Of a DNA stretch of 64,000 bases, positions 44,601-56,235 are shown piece after piece. A model generated the notes under the pieces. The model searched no databases and had not been told where the DNA came from. It saw nothing but the letters and a program-made list of their open reading frames with translations. Source of the DNA: Steromphala cineraria (lineage: Eukaryota; Mollusca; Gastropoda; Trochida; Trochidae); NCBI GenBank assembly GCA_916613615.1, contig OU744735.1, forward strand, positions 54,018,082 to 54,082,081. The letters run 5' to 3'. Numbering within the stretch: the stretch's first letter is position 1; every line of letters starts with the position of its first letter. The position numbers were made by a program, and so were the translations under genes.

Positions 44601-45129
44601 CCGGTTCTAAAAAATGGTTGTTTTGTGATGATCCGTTTTCGACACGTTTTGGGTTATTAGTTTTGTCATGCATTTGTCCCCTGTTCTGTCGTGTCTCACG
44701 GTTTCGATTTCTGTCTGTATTCTGTCTGTCACCAGAGTGCCGAATGTTGTTCTGCGTCCTCACTCTTGTCCACTCTTGTTTGTTTTCTTTCTCTTCTTGA
44801 ACAATCCTCCCGTTCTTCGTTCGGCTGCCGATGTATGTAGTTCTTCTGTTCACAGCATCCCGGGGTTGATTTTGGTTGTTCTGTCTTGGCACCGCATTTC
44901 TATTGGACTTGGTGGTTCTTTTCTTCAACCATGGATTGTCATCAATCATGTTTTTATTAAAGTCCGTTGCGTATTGTTGTAGCCAGGTGAGAGATTTTGA
45001 CCAGCGTTGGTGGGACTTTTCCTCTTCTCTTAAACACAAAAGGTCCCACTTTTTAAGAAGAACGTCCCTAGTTTTGCCTCGGGAGATTCGACAAATTTCA
45101 TCTTTCATAATATATACAACAGTAGACAA
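44600..45129 (-). pseudogene. Penelope-like element, N-terminal region
   Basis: An ATG-started frame (45129) gives a basic, Arg/Asn/Gln-rich segment (for example LLKKWDLLCLREEEKSHQRW near the start, then many RNR/RQN runs). It ends in another frame at 44545, while the RT frame is open from about 44640 with a matching acidic stretch (GKEFDSEGDKKLSNHEEDVN). A frameshift in the T6/A6 tract region (44605-44615) most likely joins them. Function of this region in PLEs is poorly defined. Confidence 0.6.
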
Positions 45130-45179
45130 CTCTAAAGTGACCCATCAGAAGAAAATTTAGCAACGAATGCCAACTTTCG

Positions 45180-46105
45180 ACCAATGAAAATTCTCATGTT
45201 GTTATCTTTCGTAGCACCAGATACTAACGATTGATAGCTCAAGCTGCGCAATTCACTTTCTGGATCAAAGAAACCAAATGCGATTTCATTTGAAGAGATC
45301 AGAATTTTGTTAACCTCTAGTTATTGTACATAAGATGTACGTTCATTACGTGATTTGAACCGTCTCTATCAAGGTTAATAAAACATCTATAAGAATGTCC
45401 ATATGAAAGTTTGAACAATACATAACAATATGAAGGGGTCAGGGGATGATATTGATAACACACACAACCCTAAAATCTTAGATAACTATATTTTGTGGGC
45501 TGCAATACCATTGTCTACCCCTATTTTACGTTCTCTTATTGCATCATACCTATGTTAAGATATGGCAAATCACTTTTAACCGATTTGGGAGGATGTCATA
45601 AGCCATAATAAATGGCTCAACACGTGGTTCAATGATCGTGTGTTACAAGGATTAGTGATGGTAATGACAGAAAAGAAAACTTACCAGGCAGGAATCTGAG
45701 TTAGAATGTTAGTTGATTCTTAATCATTTAGTTTTAATCTTGTTGGATATCATAAAATGCCGAAATGCCTTCTTGGAAGCTCAGCTCCTGTCAATTATAC
45801 CTAGCCCTTGTACCCAGGTCGGAATGATTTGGAAACTATAAAGCAATTGATTTGTTTATAGTACAAAGCATTTTTTGATTAAATTTTAAGGTACATGTAT
45901 AATACAACTTTGTAAATATATGTACACAATGAGGGTTATCATGTTATTCCTGAAATAAGACATAACCATAACCATATATGGGTGGGTAATTAAAACAAGG
46001 TTATATAAGGTTAAAAGTAAATAAATTCATATTTTAACGTACAAAATGGTATTTTCTAGGAAACTTTGAAATTTTGACACAGGAATTTCTCAGTTTAATT
46101 TTTTT
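45180..46105. other. No gene seen
   Basis: AT-rich DNA between the Penelope-like element's 5' side and the right 215-bp array. Confidence 0.35.
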
Positions 46106-46106
46106 G

Positions 46107-47212
46107 TGGGAATGAACATACGCTCCGAGCACATTTTTCAAGTCGCTGTTGTTCCATGGAAATATCGTTAAAAACATGAAAAGTTATATCATATGAAAGG
46201 TATTTATGTCCTTTTTGCAAAAGATAAGTTTGTTATTTCTATATTCTTGCATATTTTTGTCAGGCGCCTTTGAATTTACCCTCCCTCGAATCTTCATTTC
46301 CTATATAAATAAGACCAACAGGGGAATGAACATACGCTCCGAGCACGTTTTTCAAGTCGCTGTTGTTCCATGGAAATATCGTTTAATAAATGAAAGTTTA
46401 TATCATATGGAAGGTAATCATGTCCTCTTTCCAATATATAAGTTTGATATTTCTTTATTCTTGCATATTGTTGTCAGGCGCCCTTAAATATACCCTCCCT
46501 CGAATCTTCATTTCCTATATAACTAAAACCAACTGGGGAATGAACATAGGCTCCGAGCACGTTTTTCAAGTCGCTGTTGTTCACTGGAAATATTGGTTAA
46601 TAAATAAGATGATATCATCTGAAAGGTAGTCATGTCTTCTTTGTAAAAATGTAAGTTTGATATTTCTATATTCTACCATGTTGTTGCCACGCGCCTTTAA
46701 ATCTACCCCTCCTTGCATCTTGATTCCCTATATAAATAAGACCAACTGGGGAATGAACATAGGCTCCGAGCACGTTTTTCAATCCGTTGTCGTGAACTGC
46801 AAATATTGTTAAATACATTAAATGTGATATCATGTGATAGGGTGTTATGTCCTCTTTGTAAATATTTAAGTTTTTTATTTCTATATTCTAGCATATTGTT
46901 GTGACGCGCCTTTAAGTGTACCCCTCCTTGTAGCTTGCTTCCCTATATAAATAAGACCAATTGGGGAATAACATAGGCTCCGAGCACGTTTTTCAAGTCG
47001 CTGTTGTTCACTGGAAATATCGTTAAATATAGTAAAGTTGAAATCATCTGAAAGGTTGTTCTGTCTCCTTTGACGATATATAAATTTCGATATTCTAGCA
47101 TATTGTTGTCACGCGCCATTAAATTTACACACCCTCTAATTTCCTAAATAAATAAGACCAACTGGGGAATGAACATAGGCTCCGAGCACGTTTTTCAAGT
47201 CGCAGACTATTC
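46107..47212 (-). repeat. Six-unit tandem array, ~214-bp unit (right array, inverted)
   Basis: ctccgagcac markers at 46123, 46337, 46551, 46764, 46978 and 47180 (spacing 214, 214, 213, 214, 202). The sequence is the reverse complement of the left array unit at 23.3-24.6 kb. The outermost unit is cut within 'cgtttttcaagtcgc', at a different point from the left array's outer end. Confidence 0.9.
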
Positions 47213-47258
47213 AACCAGATGTTATCAAAATCCTACTATTTTGGGTATGATTTAGGTA

Positions 47259-48237
47259 CAGTGCGTAAGGGTATTCCGGATCATGGGTATTCTGGATCAC
47301 TTGCACGTACATTTGCAGCTAGAATTCATAGTTCTCAATGGATTTACTTCATTTATGTATCACTTTAAAGCTCTGACAGTGTTCTTTTATGATACATTAT
47401 TATTTTAATTTTTTCTGTTTGCAAATGAACTTGAACGCCCGAAAAAGAGGACACCTATCATTGTGATAAACCTCCAACGGCGCTTCCGAAAAGCATATGT
47501 TACTTTGGACGGACCGTCTCAAATATCAATAGAAGCAAAATGCAAATTAATGATATTCCACAACATACATGCATGTTTTAACTATAATTATCAGGGGAGA
47601 GAATTTTAAAATGAAGATTACTATTTTAGAAACAAACAATGTTCGTGTCGACGTCATTCGGGTAGTTCCGGATCACCTGAATATGGGGGCAATCTCGAAA
47701 CGACCAACTTGCTAAATTAGTGTCAATTTCTTAGGTAATCATACATAATAGAGGTAATGAGTTTATCAAACCTTTGCATTAACAAAGAAAATATGTTAGC
47801 CTTGTTTGTACCTTGATTCATGATTTGTACAAATTTATATGCGCAGTTCGCTCTCAAGTGATAAAACGAAAATCTCAATCTTTGTTGTTATGGACTGATG
47901 TGTTCATATTTTTTTAACTAGGCATAATCGATAATATTTTTTGCTCATCTGTCATAAATAAGATACGTTTTTATTTGAAAAAAAACCCTCGTTGCTAAAA
48001 AAGATGCATCGACAGCTTATCACGGCCCCGTTAGTCACGTGATCCGGAATACCCGGAAAGGCTTGTTTCTTTCGTAATTTTTCTAAATCTAATCAGGGTT
48101 GTATTTAATTCTAATCCGTGTCGAGTTGCATGAAACATGGTTTGAAAAGGAAATGCACTAAAACTATCAAAATATCTTTCTGGGTAGGCGCATGCAGCCG
48201 ATGATTCCTTAGTGATCCGGAACTGCCTGACACACTG
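47259..48237. mobile_element. Non-autonomous Tc1/mariner-like element (TA ends)
   Basis: It begins CAGTGCGTAAGGGTATTCCG and the reverse complement of its end is CAGTGTGTCAGGCAGTTCCG; both continue GATCA. TA flanks both sides (47257-47258 and 48238-48239). Further GATCCGGAATACCC-like motifs occur at 47283-47300, 47660-47680 and 48038-48055 in both orientations. No transposase ORF. TA target and CAGT ends are typical of the Tc1/mariner superfamily. Confidence 0.6.
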
Positions 48238-48299
48238 TATATCAATTCTTTAAAAAACCCTTATGTGTTGTTAAGATGTTGAATGATGGGAGAACGTTG

Positions 48300-48540
48300 T
48301 CTAAACCAGCTAAACAATACTCCGAAGCGCGCTCTTAATGCTGCTAAGAAATGCGTACTAGTCGATAACTGCACGTCCATAGAAAGTGCTCGGAAGCTAT
48401 GTTATTTAGCGTTAACCCCACAATAGTCAGTCTTCGCACGTATAACGTTTGGGGGGTCACAGGTCGCAGAAAGGTTGGCTAACGCGACCCTCTACTAGGC
48501 CTTGTTAGACTCAGTAAAGGAATGAAACGGATATTTACCG
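48300..48540. repeat. Dispersed repeat (inverted copy of 13.47-13.53 and 16.09-16.18 kb)
   Basis: Reverse complement of the two left-side pieces, here only about 60-70 bp apart, so it approximates the uninterrupted repeat. Confidence 0.7.
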
Positions 48541-48541
48541 A

Positions 48542-48701
48542 CTTAAATTACACTCAACTTAATGCTTGTTAAAAAACATAACTTAAAATATCTAAAAAAA
48601 TTAAATTTCAAGTGAAAAAATTGATGTAAAATACAACGCTCCATTACTGAACAATAATGGAGCGAGAGAACAATAGGCTGACATCTCAAGTGTAATTTAA
48701 G
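48542..48701. repeat. Small hairpin repeat (MITE-like, 160 bp)
   Basis: Terminal arms cttaaattacactcaa (48542-48557) and tcaagtgtaatttaag (48686-48701), and a nested perfect hairpin cgctccatta / taatggagcg (48637-48646, 48655-48664). A related hairpin sits beside the matching repeat at 13.4 kb. Confidence 0.55.
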
Positions 48702-48879
48702 GGAGGGGAAATCATAGGCAAGGCCATATAACACAACCCTGGTGGAAAAACACTTGGATCAGAAACGAAGAATATACGAGCGATTTGTGTGATCTGATAA
48801 CAACAAGATCAGCGACATAAATAAAAATAAATTATATGACTGAAAAATCTCTGTTTTGTCTTCATTTGATAAATGAATG

Positions 48880-48965
48880 AGAACAAGTTCTATGGATTTA
48901 CAACTTCTTTATTGCAAGAGTGCGACGTTTCGGTGTAGGTACTAACACCGTTTTCAAGCAAGTGA
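48880..48965 (-). mobile_element. Possible 3' remnant of a Penelope-like or hammerhead-bearing retroelement
   Basis: On the minus strand: cttgaaaacggtgttagtac, ctacaccGAAACGTCgcactc, then ttgcaataaagaagttgtaaatcc. The stem cggtgt/acaccg closed before GAAAC-GTC resembles the stem II-GAAA-GUC part of hammerhead motifs found in PLE terminal regions, but the CUGAUGA half is not intact. Weak. Confidence 0.3.
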
Positions 48966-48969
48966 TACA

Positions 48970-50160
48970 GGACAACCTACAACAGAACGAATAAGAATCC
49001 TAATAACAGACATATGTCTAACATTATGACAGTTGTTGTTAAACGATACAATTACGGCTACATACATGCTCTATAACACAAAGATGGAATATATTCTGAG
49101 CTGAAATCATCCTCCGTTCACTTGACAGGTGTTGTAATATTGGTTGTGGTAAGATCTGAAGATATTTCTCAGGATTTATTGAATATGAGCTTCAGACAAA
49201 TGGCTATTTCACTGCAGATAAAGACTTGTTTTTCAATAAACACATGAATTCGCGTACCTATTTTCTGAAACGGACTATAGTGCATATCTATCACATAAAC
49301 ACGGGTTTCACTCGAGAGTTGTGTTCACTCATGCGAGAAACCTCTCCCGCCCGATAGCCTATAGTTCATTTCAAATCTTATCTATTTTGAAAGTGTGGAA
49401 TATATTTTCTTGACAGTTTTATATTTTTATAAAATGCTAATTGATAACACTTGAAATACATAATATTAGATATTTATCAATGGGATTGAATCACAATGAT
49501 GTAGTTAACATGTAGACTTTCAATTATTTTTTTAACCACTGTACACTTATTTCGAATTATTAAATGGCATTTGATCGGGTGATAGATGTTATGTTTAATG
49601 TTCTTTTGTAATAAAATGTGTATAAGGAATTTATAGACTGCAATAATTTCGTAAACAGCCTTGAGCGAAAGTGAAAAAAGTTACAGAAATTTAGTTCATT
49701 TAAATACACTCTTAAGATATCTTAGATCTAATATCTAAACTCTTCTTCTCTAAAAGAGAATAAAACGCAAGAGAATACATTTAATCTCGTTAAAACAAAT
49801 ACATGTACAAAACCATTTATTCATTTTTGAATATTTAGCTGTTTTTTTAGAGAAAATGTATAGAGGAAAATGAAAGCAAATTTTTTTCTCATACGATACT
49901 GATAATATTCATATTCACTTTATACAATTTCTTTTTAAAATTAAAGCAAGATTTTATTCATCATATCGAACTCTTAAATCACAGACTCTTACAACTTTAA
50001 TGGCCTGTCCATTTAAGGGACATAAAGACCATTACAACAAACCATTAAATCTATATTTTTATGTTATTAAAAACCTATCTAGTTGCATGCATATATGTGT
50101 GTCATTATCAAAATTATTATTTTGTAATATAAGATAGCCACGGTATCAAAACAATGGCGA
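48970..50160. other. No gene seen
   Basis: AT-rich; nothing recognised. Confidence 0.35.
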
Positions 50161-50199
50161 ACAATGGGACTGACAATGTGCTTTATTTGACGATACAAC

Positions 50200-50350
50200 C
50201 ATGCGCGAGATGAATGACGTCATTTCAGTTATTATAACGTTATGACGTCATCCTTGTCAAGTCCATTGATCGAACTTAAGGGGCCATCTATTGTCCATCA
50301 TGGCTGACTCGGCGTCCGTCGATTCGAAACCAAATCTCAATTTAAAATAG
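50200..50350 (+). promoter_or_regulatory. Promoter-like island: two CRE palindromes and a 16-codon ORF
   Basis: Perfect TGACGTCA sites at 50215-50222 and 50243-50250 (28 bp apart) lie upstream of ATG 50300, which opens MADSASVDSKPNLNLK and stops at 50350. The G+C-rich start contrasts with the surroundings and could be the first exon of a lost gene, a short uORF-like peptide or a captured promoter. Confidence 0.3.
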
Positions 50351-50359
50351 ATATTTTGT

Positions 50360-51150
50360 GCAAATTTTTAATAATACATGTTCAATAAAAAAGATTCACA
50401 TAGATTGTTCCATTCATTTGATTTTGTTATCATTTGAGCGCCCACCCCCATACAAAATGATGGACTCGTCCAATGCAACTGAAAATGTTTCAAAATGTAG
50501 TTTTTTAAAATTACTATAATTTTATATAAAAAGCGAGTAATTTTTATGGGTATCTCATATAAGAAATAGAAAACTCGTTGTTGTGCAATTGTCCTCCAGC
50601 ACCCCAGGACTGGATTAAAGGATGTTACTTAAGAAATAGAAGACGAGTTGGTGTGCATTAATCGTTGAATAAAACATAGCAGAGAGCATAAAATACTCAG
50701 GGCTGCGCCATTTTTCCTTACGGACAATTAAATTACAGTATTTATAAACGTAATATTAATTTAGTTGAAATAATATTTGTGAAAGAGAAATGACATAATG
50801 TGACTTTTCAAAATTGTTTTTCAAAATTGTGCAAAATTAATTTAATAGACATTATGTTTTTGGAATTTAAAGAGACATAAAATTATACGACCTTTTTCAA
50901 AATTGTTTTTCAAAATTGTTTTATTCCATTTGGGTAAATGGTATTAACGTACAGATTAAATAGTGTACATATTTGTAATTATTTTCTTGTTCATTTTTAG
51001 AATTGTTAAATCGTTTTGTATGTACTGGGTTTAATAGAATAAAAATGTTAGGGGAATCGTGCCATGGATATCCCGTTTTGGTAATTCCTTAAAGCACATT
51101 TCTATGTCATGTTCATCCAATTTTTACGCATCAGAATAATGGATAGTCGT
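50360..51150. other. No gene seen
   Basis: AT-rich. It contains two near-identical ctttttcaaaattgtttttcaaaattgt stretches (about 50800-50830 and 50890-50920) and two similar aagaaatagaa-acgagttg-tgtgca stretches (50560 and 50630). No coding. Confidence 0.35.
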
Positions 51151-51156
51151 ACATCA

Positions 51157-51353
51157 ATTAAAGGTGTTCACAAAAAAAGGCCGCCAATGGATTTTATGTG
51201 AATCCTCAAACTTTGTCTTCTGACTATGGGTGATTGGCTTGTGTAATGAGATTATTGACACTGTCAATATAATACATTTAGCATGAACTTGCTATTATAA
51301 GTGAAAATTTTAAAATATAAAATTATCAAAAAAACGTGCTACTGCCCCTTTAA
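51157..51353. mobile_element. MITE family A, copy 2 (right half only)
   Basis: It starts within the element (attaaaggtgttcac) and ends aaaacgtgctactgcccctttaa. The left ~140 bp found in the copies at 9.66 and 60.49 kb is missing. Confidence 0.75.
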
Positions 51354-51359
51354 AGCTTG

Positions 51360-51448
51360 TAGAACAGTTCTTTACGGCAGACAAAGTTGCCGTGCCCCTG
51401 GCTGGATTCGAACCACGGACGCGCTAACAACTGCGCTATTCCGCCCCT
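51360..51448 (-). mobile_element. tRNA-derived SINE head
   Basis: On the minus strand the sequence starts ggggcggaatagcgcagttg. It has a box A (TAGCGCAGTTG, 51438-51428) and a box B (GGTTCGAATCC, 51414-51404). The 3' side of the acceptor arm does not pair and the sequence runs into ggcacggcaactttgtctgcc, so this is a tRNA-like SINE promoter rather than a tRNA gene. Confidence 0.65.
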
Positions 51449-51720
51449 ATCATTTGGAAGGTTATGGATCATGATATATTCATTAATATACACAGGTATG
51501 TTTTCAAAGTATTTAAGACGTAGATCTTCATATAATGGACATTTATAAAGAAAATGAAAATCATTCTCCACATTATTGGATTTTCAAATTTTACAGTAGC
51601 GATTTTGGCGAGGAATACCATCACGTTTACCAATATTTTTTTAAATGGCTTACTCTCCAATTTTTAATTAAGTAATCCTACGCCTTGCCTCCTTAGATTT
51701 ATCAGTTATAAGATAATTTA
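51449..51720 (-). pseudogene. LINE ORF2 C-terminal fragment
   Basis: The minus strand reads ENDFHFLYKCPLYEDLRLKY, the Cys/His segment of an L1-like ORF2, with a break upstream near 51570. The tRNA-like SINE abuts its 3' side. Confidence 0.6.
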
Positions 51721-52299
51721 AAAAACAACAACCTCAGGTTTGATTTTAGAATATAAATGTAATTTTTATTACTCATTTGTTTCAGACATTATTGATTGAA
51801 CAGAACAGTTCTTTATCCTTGTTTCAAAATCAATAAGGAAAATATCCTTTAAACCTACACCTTGATTCTCCCACACAAAACAAAAGCCATAAGTAAATAA
51901 AACCTTTCTCACGTAATAAGGTCAAGTTTTACGACCAACTTTATCCAACTTATACACCATAAGGCATTTCAAGCAATCTCAACCAAAATTCAATAACTCT
52001 TAACAATGAATCAACATGAATATAATGCCTTCCGCATTCTGCCAGAATAGAAACACTACTCACATCTAAGACAAATTCTTACGTGAAACTGTTCAACTTT
52101 TAACCATTTTTGAAAACCCCATATTTCTGAAGCATAAACATAATAGGTTTTATCTGAACATAATTGTTTTTGAAGAGAAACAATGGAGATATATTTTTAA
52201 GTTTATAACCAAGCAGTTTTACAAAAAATAATGCCTTGGAAGCTTTGTTAACAAACTCAAGACATACTATTTTGTGCGACCGATGACCACTTGCTCAAT

Positions 52300-52975
52300 C
52301 ACTTGATATTATTAGCTAACGACACATGACACATATTCGTAATGCATATCAAAGGTAACAAACCTTCATTCTCAATATTCTTAGATATGCTAAAAGACAT
52401 ATTTGCCATTGAAAAATATATCGCTAGGAGGAATGATAAGGTTATCTCTTTTGAGAAAAAATGGAGAGTAATTGAGAAGGTCATCTAAGTCCTGTCAATC
52501 CTGTTTTTTTATGAAGGCGATGAACTGTCTCTCAACATATGAATGTTATATTTATGCCATTTTATATCAACTGATATGTATATGTTACTTTCCATGTCCT
52601 ATATGACTGTATTATTGTATCCATCGGAATGAAAAAATAAACATTTGACATTTTTTTATGTCGCCATTGTTATGAACGCTGTGTTGAAAATGAATTTCAT
52701 GTGCTCCTTGTTTATAAACATTACGGAACTCTAAGCTAAGAATACCGCCCTATGATATCTACTGTACACAACCATGAACAATTAATGAACAAGTTACTGG
52801 ATTCAAGAAATATAAGTACAATAATGTCAATGTCCATGTTCTTTTAACATTTATTTGAAATAAGACTTAAAATATTGTATTTTAACCATCTAAACTATCA
52901 GGTTGTAATCCACTACTGTACTATAGGTCATATGGCCTCAAATACTGAATAAAGCTTCTGTTCTGTTCTGTATGA
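52300..52975 (+). pseudogene. LINE 3' end, plus strand
   Basis: cgccattgttatgaacgctg, then ...gaaaatgaatttcatgtgctcc reads CRHCYERC-ENEFHVLL in one frame (52660-52715), the same ORF2 C-terminal segment. A 3' UTR follows and ends ggtcatatggcctcaaatac, tgaataaagc and (TTCTG)n at 52972. Confidence 0.55.
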
Positions 52976-53019
52976 GCCCCTTCATAAATTTATTTAATGT
53001 TTGCCAAATAAGAGACAAT

Positions 53020-53240
53020 CTCTCCCCACAGAGGCAGATCAGTCACAATGAACAAGGCCAAATACATGGTGTAGCAAAGTGGAAATCTGATTGGAGGCAG
53101 TCCAAGTTAGTTGAGCAATCAGAGAAGCCGTTAGAAAATTGGTTATTCACAAAGCCTCGGTAATTTCCGTATGCTTCGGCATAGCTATCAATTAAATTTA
53201 CAAACCAGGGTAGATAACTCTTCTTTTTACAAAACATCGC
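53020..53240 (+). other. Segment sharing an exon-like motif with 58.6 kb
   Basis: tctctccccacagaggcaga and tcagtca match 58610-58636 with one difference. The segment looks like an acceptor followed by exon sequence, but no consistent reading frame extends from it. Confidence 0.3.
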
Positions 53241-53999
53241 TTTTTACCTTCTCCTTATATTTCTTAGGTAATTAGTAATATAAATTTTTATCATAAAACA
53301 AATAATATTTTACACAGTTATAAAACAGTTATTATCTCACATAGAACCTAATCCATAACCATTTTTCAAATCTAATGTTATGTTTGGGGTGTCCAAATTT
53401 AAACAAGAAGATCGCGTTCAAATCAATCTTCTGTTTCTACAGTGTTAATCATTTATCTACATTTGTTTTTCTAATATTAACAAATGTCCTAAATTTTCTA
53501 TGAATCTTCTGTTTTACATTCATATGTAAGTACATGAATAGGTAAAAATAGATATGATAACGTTTAGACACCATGTTGGGAGTACAGCAACGTGCAGTAG
53601 ACTTGACAAAATACTGTGAGTATGAGTCCCAGTCCACCCAGCTGTAAATGGTAGCCTCGTCAGGATTGAGAATAACATTAACTCTCTGGGTCACATGACG
53701 TCACAAGTTCTGTACTCCCCCGGGAGTTAATATGGTAAAAGATGTGTCATGAAGACTGATATTCAATGATCGAGGGAAAATCAAAGCACTCTGAGCAGCG
53801 CTCTCTGAGCTGGATATTGGCACTATTCAAATGATAATTAGTATATAAAAATATTAAGCTATTATCTTACGACGAATTTTTTATATATATTTATATTTTT
53901 AATACAGTTTATTTATATACATTATTTATACATATGTTTTATGCAGTTTATACAATTTCTTAATTACTGAGAGTCTAGACAGCCAATTCATTTTCACAA

Positions 54000-54310
54000 C
54001 AAATTTGAGTAGACTAGTAGTTACCTCCCTTTACCAAGAAGACACATATAGTTCAATTTTGAAACTTTGAAACTATTGTGCAGTATATCTGTATTGATTC
54101 TTAAACAACACTAATTATTGGTCATAACAGTTTAATATCATTTTATAATGGAATCAATGAAACGAACGTTCTTCCCACAATGCAACGCCACAATTACTTC
54201 TTGTGACCAAAAGGGAATTCCCCGACAAGGAAATAACCTGAAAACGAAACAGGGATCTTGGATAGGACAATTTGACTCGATATTCAAGGTACTGTTCCCC
54301 TTTTTTGCTT
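54000..54310 (+). promoter_or_regulatory. kB module A
   Basis: TTACCTCCCTT at 54020-54030 and a perfect palindromic GGGAATTCCC at 54213-54222, in the context tgtgaccaaaagggaattcc, ccgacaaggaaat. The whole region, including 3' sequence to about 54800, is duplicated as module D at 59.92-60.42 kb. Confidence 0.45.
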
Positions 54311-56039
54311 GTAGAATGTTTTACTAGCATTAGTATTGTTTTCAAATACCAAAATGATGTATAAGAATGAACCTTTTTATGTGACACGACCTCTTTACTT
54401 CTGCGCCCTTAATATGTGTACTGTGACTTTACATTATGTAAGATTTAGCCTGACGATCTACTGTTCATGTATATCTACTAGAAAATGAAATCATGATCTT
54501 GGATAAGAACATATGATTTATATAAAAGTTGCCCTACAGTGGTTCGTTTTTGTTGTTAAAACTAATTTAAGTTATTATTTCGTTCTTGATGAGAGTTAAT
54601 ATCAAAATGATATATAGAAATGAACCTGTTCATGTTATATGAATTCTTTTTTCCGTGATATATACATATATTATCATTTGACAATATACCAGGCTCGCTT
54701 ATAGAGTAATCTAGTGTATATCTATATACCGAGATAGGTTTGATCTTTACACAGAGGCTTGTGTTGATGATAGAAATAGCCCCCAGTCTAGGTCAAATAT
54801 TTGACTAATGATGTTTTACATATAAGGAAGTATTCTGTCCGACATTATCAGTATCTCTTATTGGTAGTTCAAGGAATACACTTCATATTTATATACATAT
54901 ATATCAGTATAATCACCACAATCAATGAATATATGTATTGATATGACATATACACCGTTCAGTTATCCTGAGATAAATGTTGATTTAATAGTGATTAAAC
55001 TGCGTCATTGTAGTTATCAAGGTTCCTGCTATTAATTTAACAGATCATTGAAAAATACAAAAACAAATAATTTCTCTAATTTCCAAATGTATGTTTGAGT
55101 GTTTACTATGTGTGACTTCTTCAATCATAAACAATACATATATATCTACAAGTGACAAAACATATTATCATTTTTTGTAAAATATGTACTTGATATGTCA
55201 TGATATAAATACCATTTATTTATCTCATATACAACAATAAGTATTTATAATTATTCAAACTGCGTATTTTAGCTTATTGGAATAAGTACTTGATATGTAA
55301 TGACATTAATATTATCTCATATAAAACAATAGTAAATGCAAACATTGGTAACAGCTTACGATGAGTAAAGTACTGTGTGTCAGTGTGACGCGAGCTCTAT
55401 AACTAAAATGCGGGTTGAAAGATATTTATAATCATTATGTTCTTATAAAAATGTGATGCATTGATGATGGTTATGTTCTTATGAAAATGTGAAGGATTGA
55501 TGATCATTATGTTCTTATAAACACGTGATGAATTGATGATCAATGATGTTCTTATAAAAATGTTATGGTTCAAATTTTAAAGACGACACTACACTTCTTA
55601 TGCATTATGTAAAGGGTACACGTAGTTAAAGATTTGTATGAACATTCACATGTTACTAATGTTACTATAGATAATAAGCCATTTACATTCAATTACTAGT
55701 ATTTGGTAATTAGCATTATGAGTACACAAGTGTATCATACACAGAGCAGAAATAATCCACATGCATGAAACGTAAAGACACACAAACAAGCATTCATAAG
55801 CAGTCCGGGGAAGAAATTTCGTGATCATCTCAACATTAAGATATCTGGTCTAAATTGATCAATAACGTGTATGAGAAATAATGATATTTAACGTGTAGCA
55901 ATGGTCTAATGATTATAAAAAATGGTGGATAGTTTTTTGCATTAATTGAAAAGTACAGTTGAAAAAAAAACCCATATTGATGTTTTTAATCATTATCGAA
56001 TATATACTTTACTCTGATATCACGTATTTAGAAAACTGC

Positions 56040-56235
56040 GTATTCACTCGCAGTAACCTCCCTTGATTGGAATACGACATCAGAGTTATTTCTGTCCAAA
56101 GAGACGATTGGTTTAAGTCTATCATCTGATCCAAAAGGGGAATTCCCCAGCTGGAAAATTATTTTCACAGTCAGTACATTGAAGTTCAAAAAGCAACATC
56201 TTGTAACTAAACAGTTCAGGTATGATTATCAATTA
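56040..56235 (+). promoter_or_regulatory. kB module B with possible 5' exon
   Basis: TAACCTCCCTT at about 56053; GGGAATTCCC at 56138-56147 followed by cagctggaaaatt; then gcaacatcttgtaactaaac, agttcag|gtatgatt at 56218-56222, a donor-like end shared with module E. No coding exon seen downstream. Confidence 0.45.

Noticed and set aside
51396..51448. Functional tRNA gene
   Set aside because: The A and B boxes are good but the acceptor stem does not pair and sequence runs into a SINE-like body.
53693..53705. Single CRE-like atgacgtca near 53.7 kb, and others at 16.06 and 27.27 kb
   Set aside because: Isolated sites without promoter context; expected occasionally by chance.
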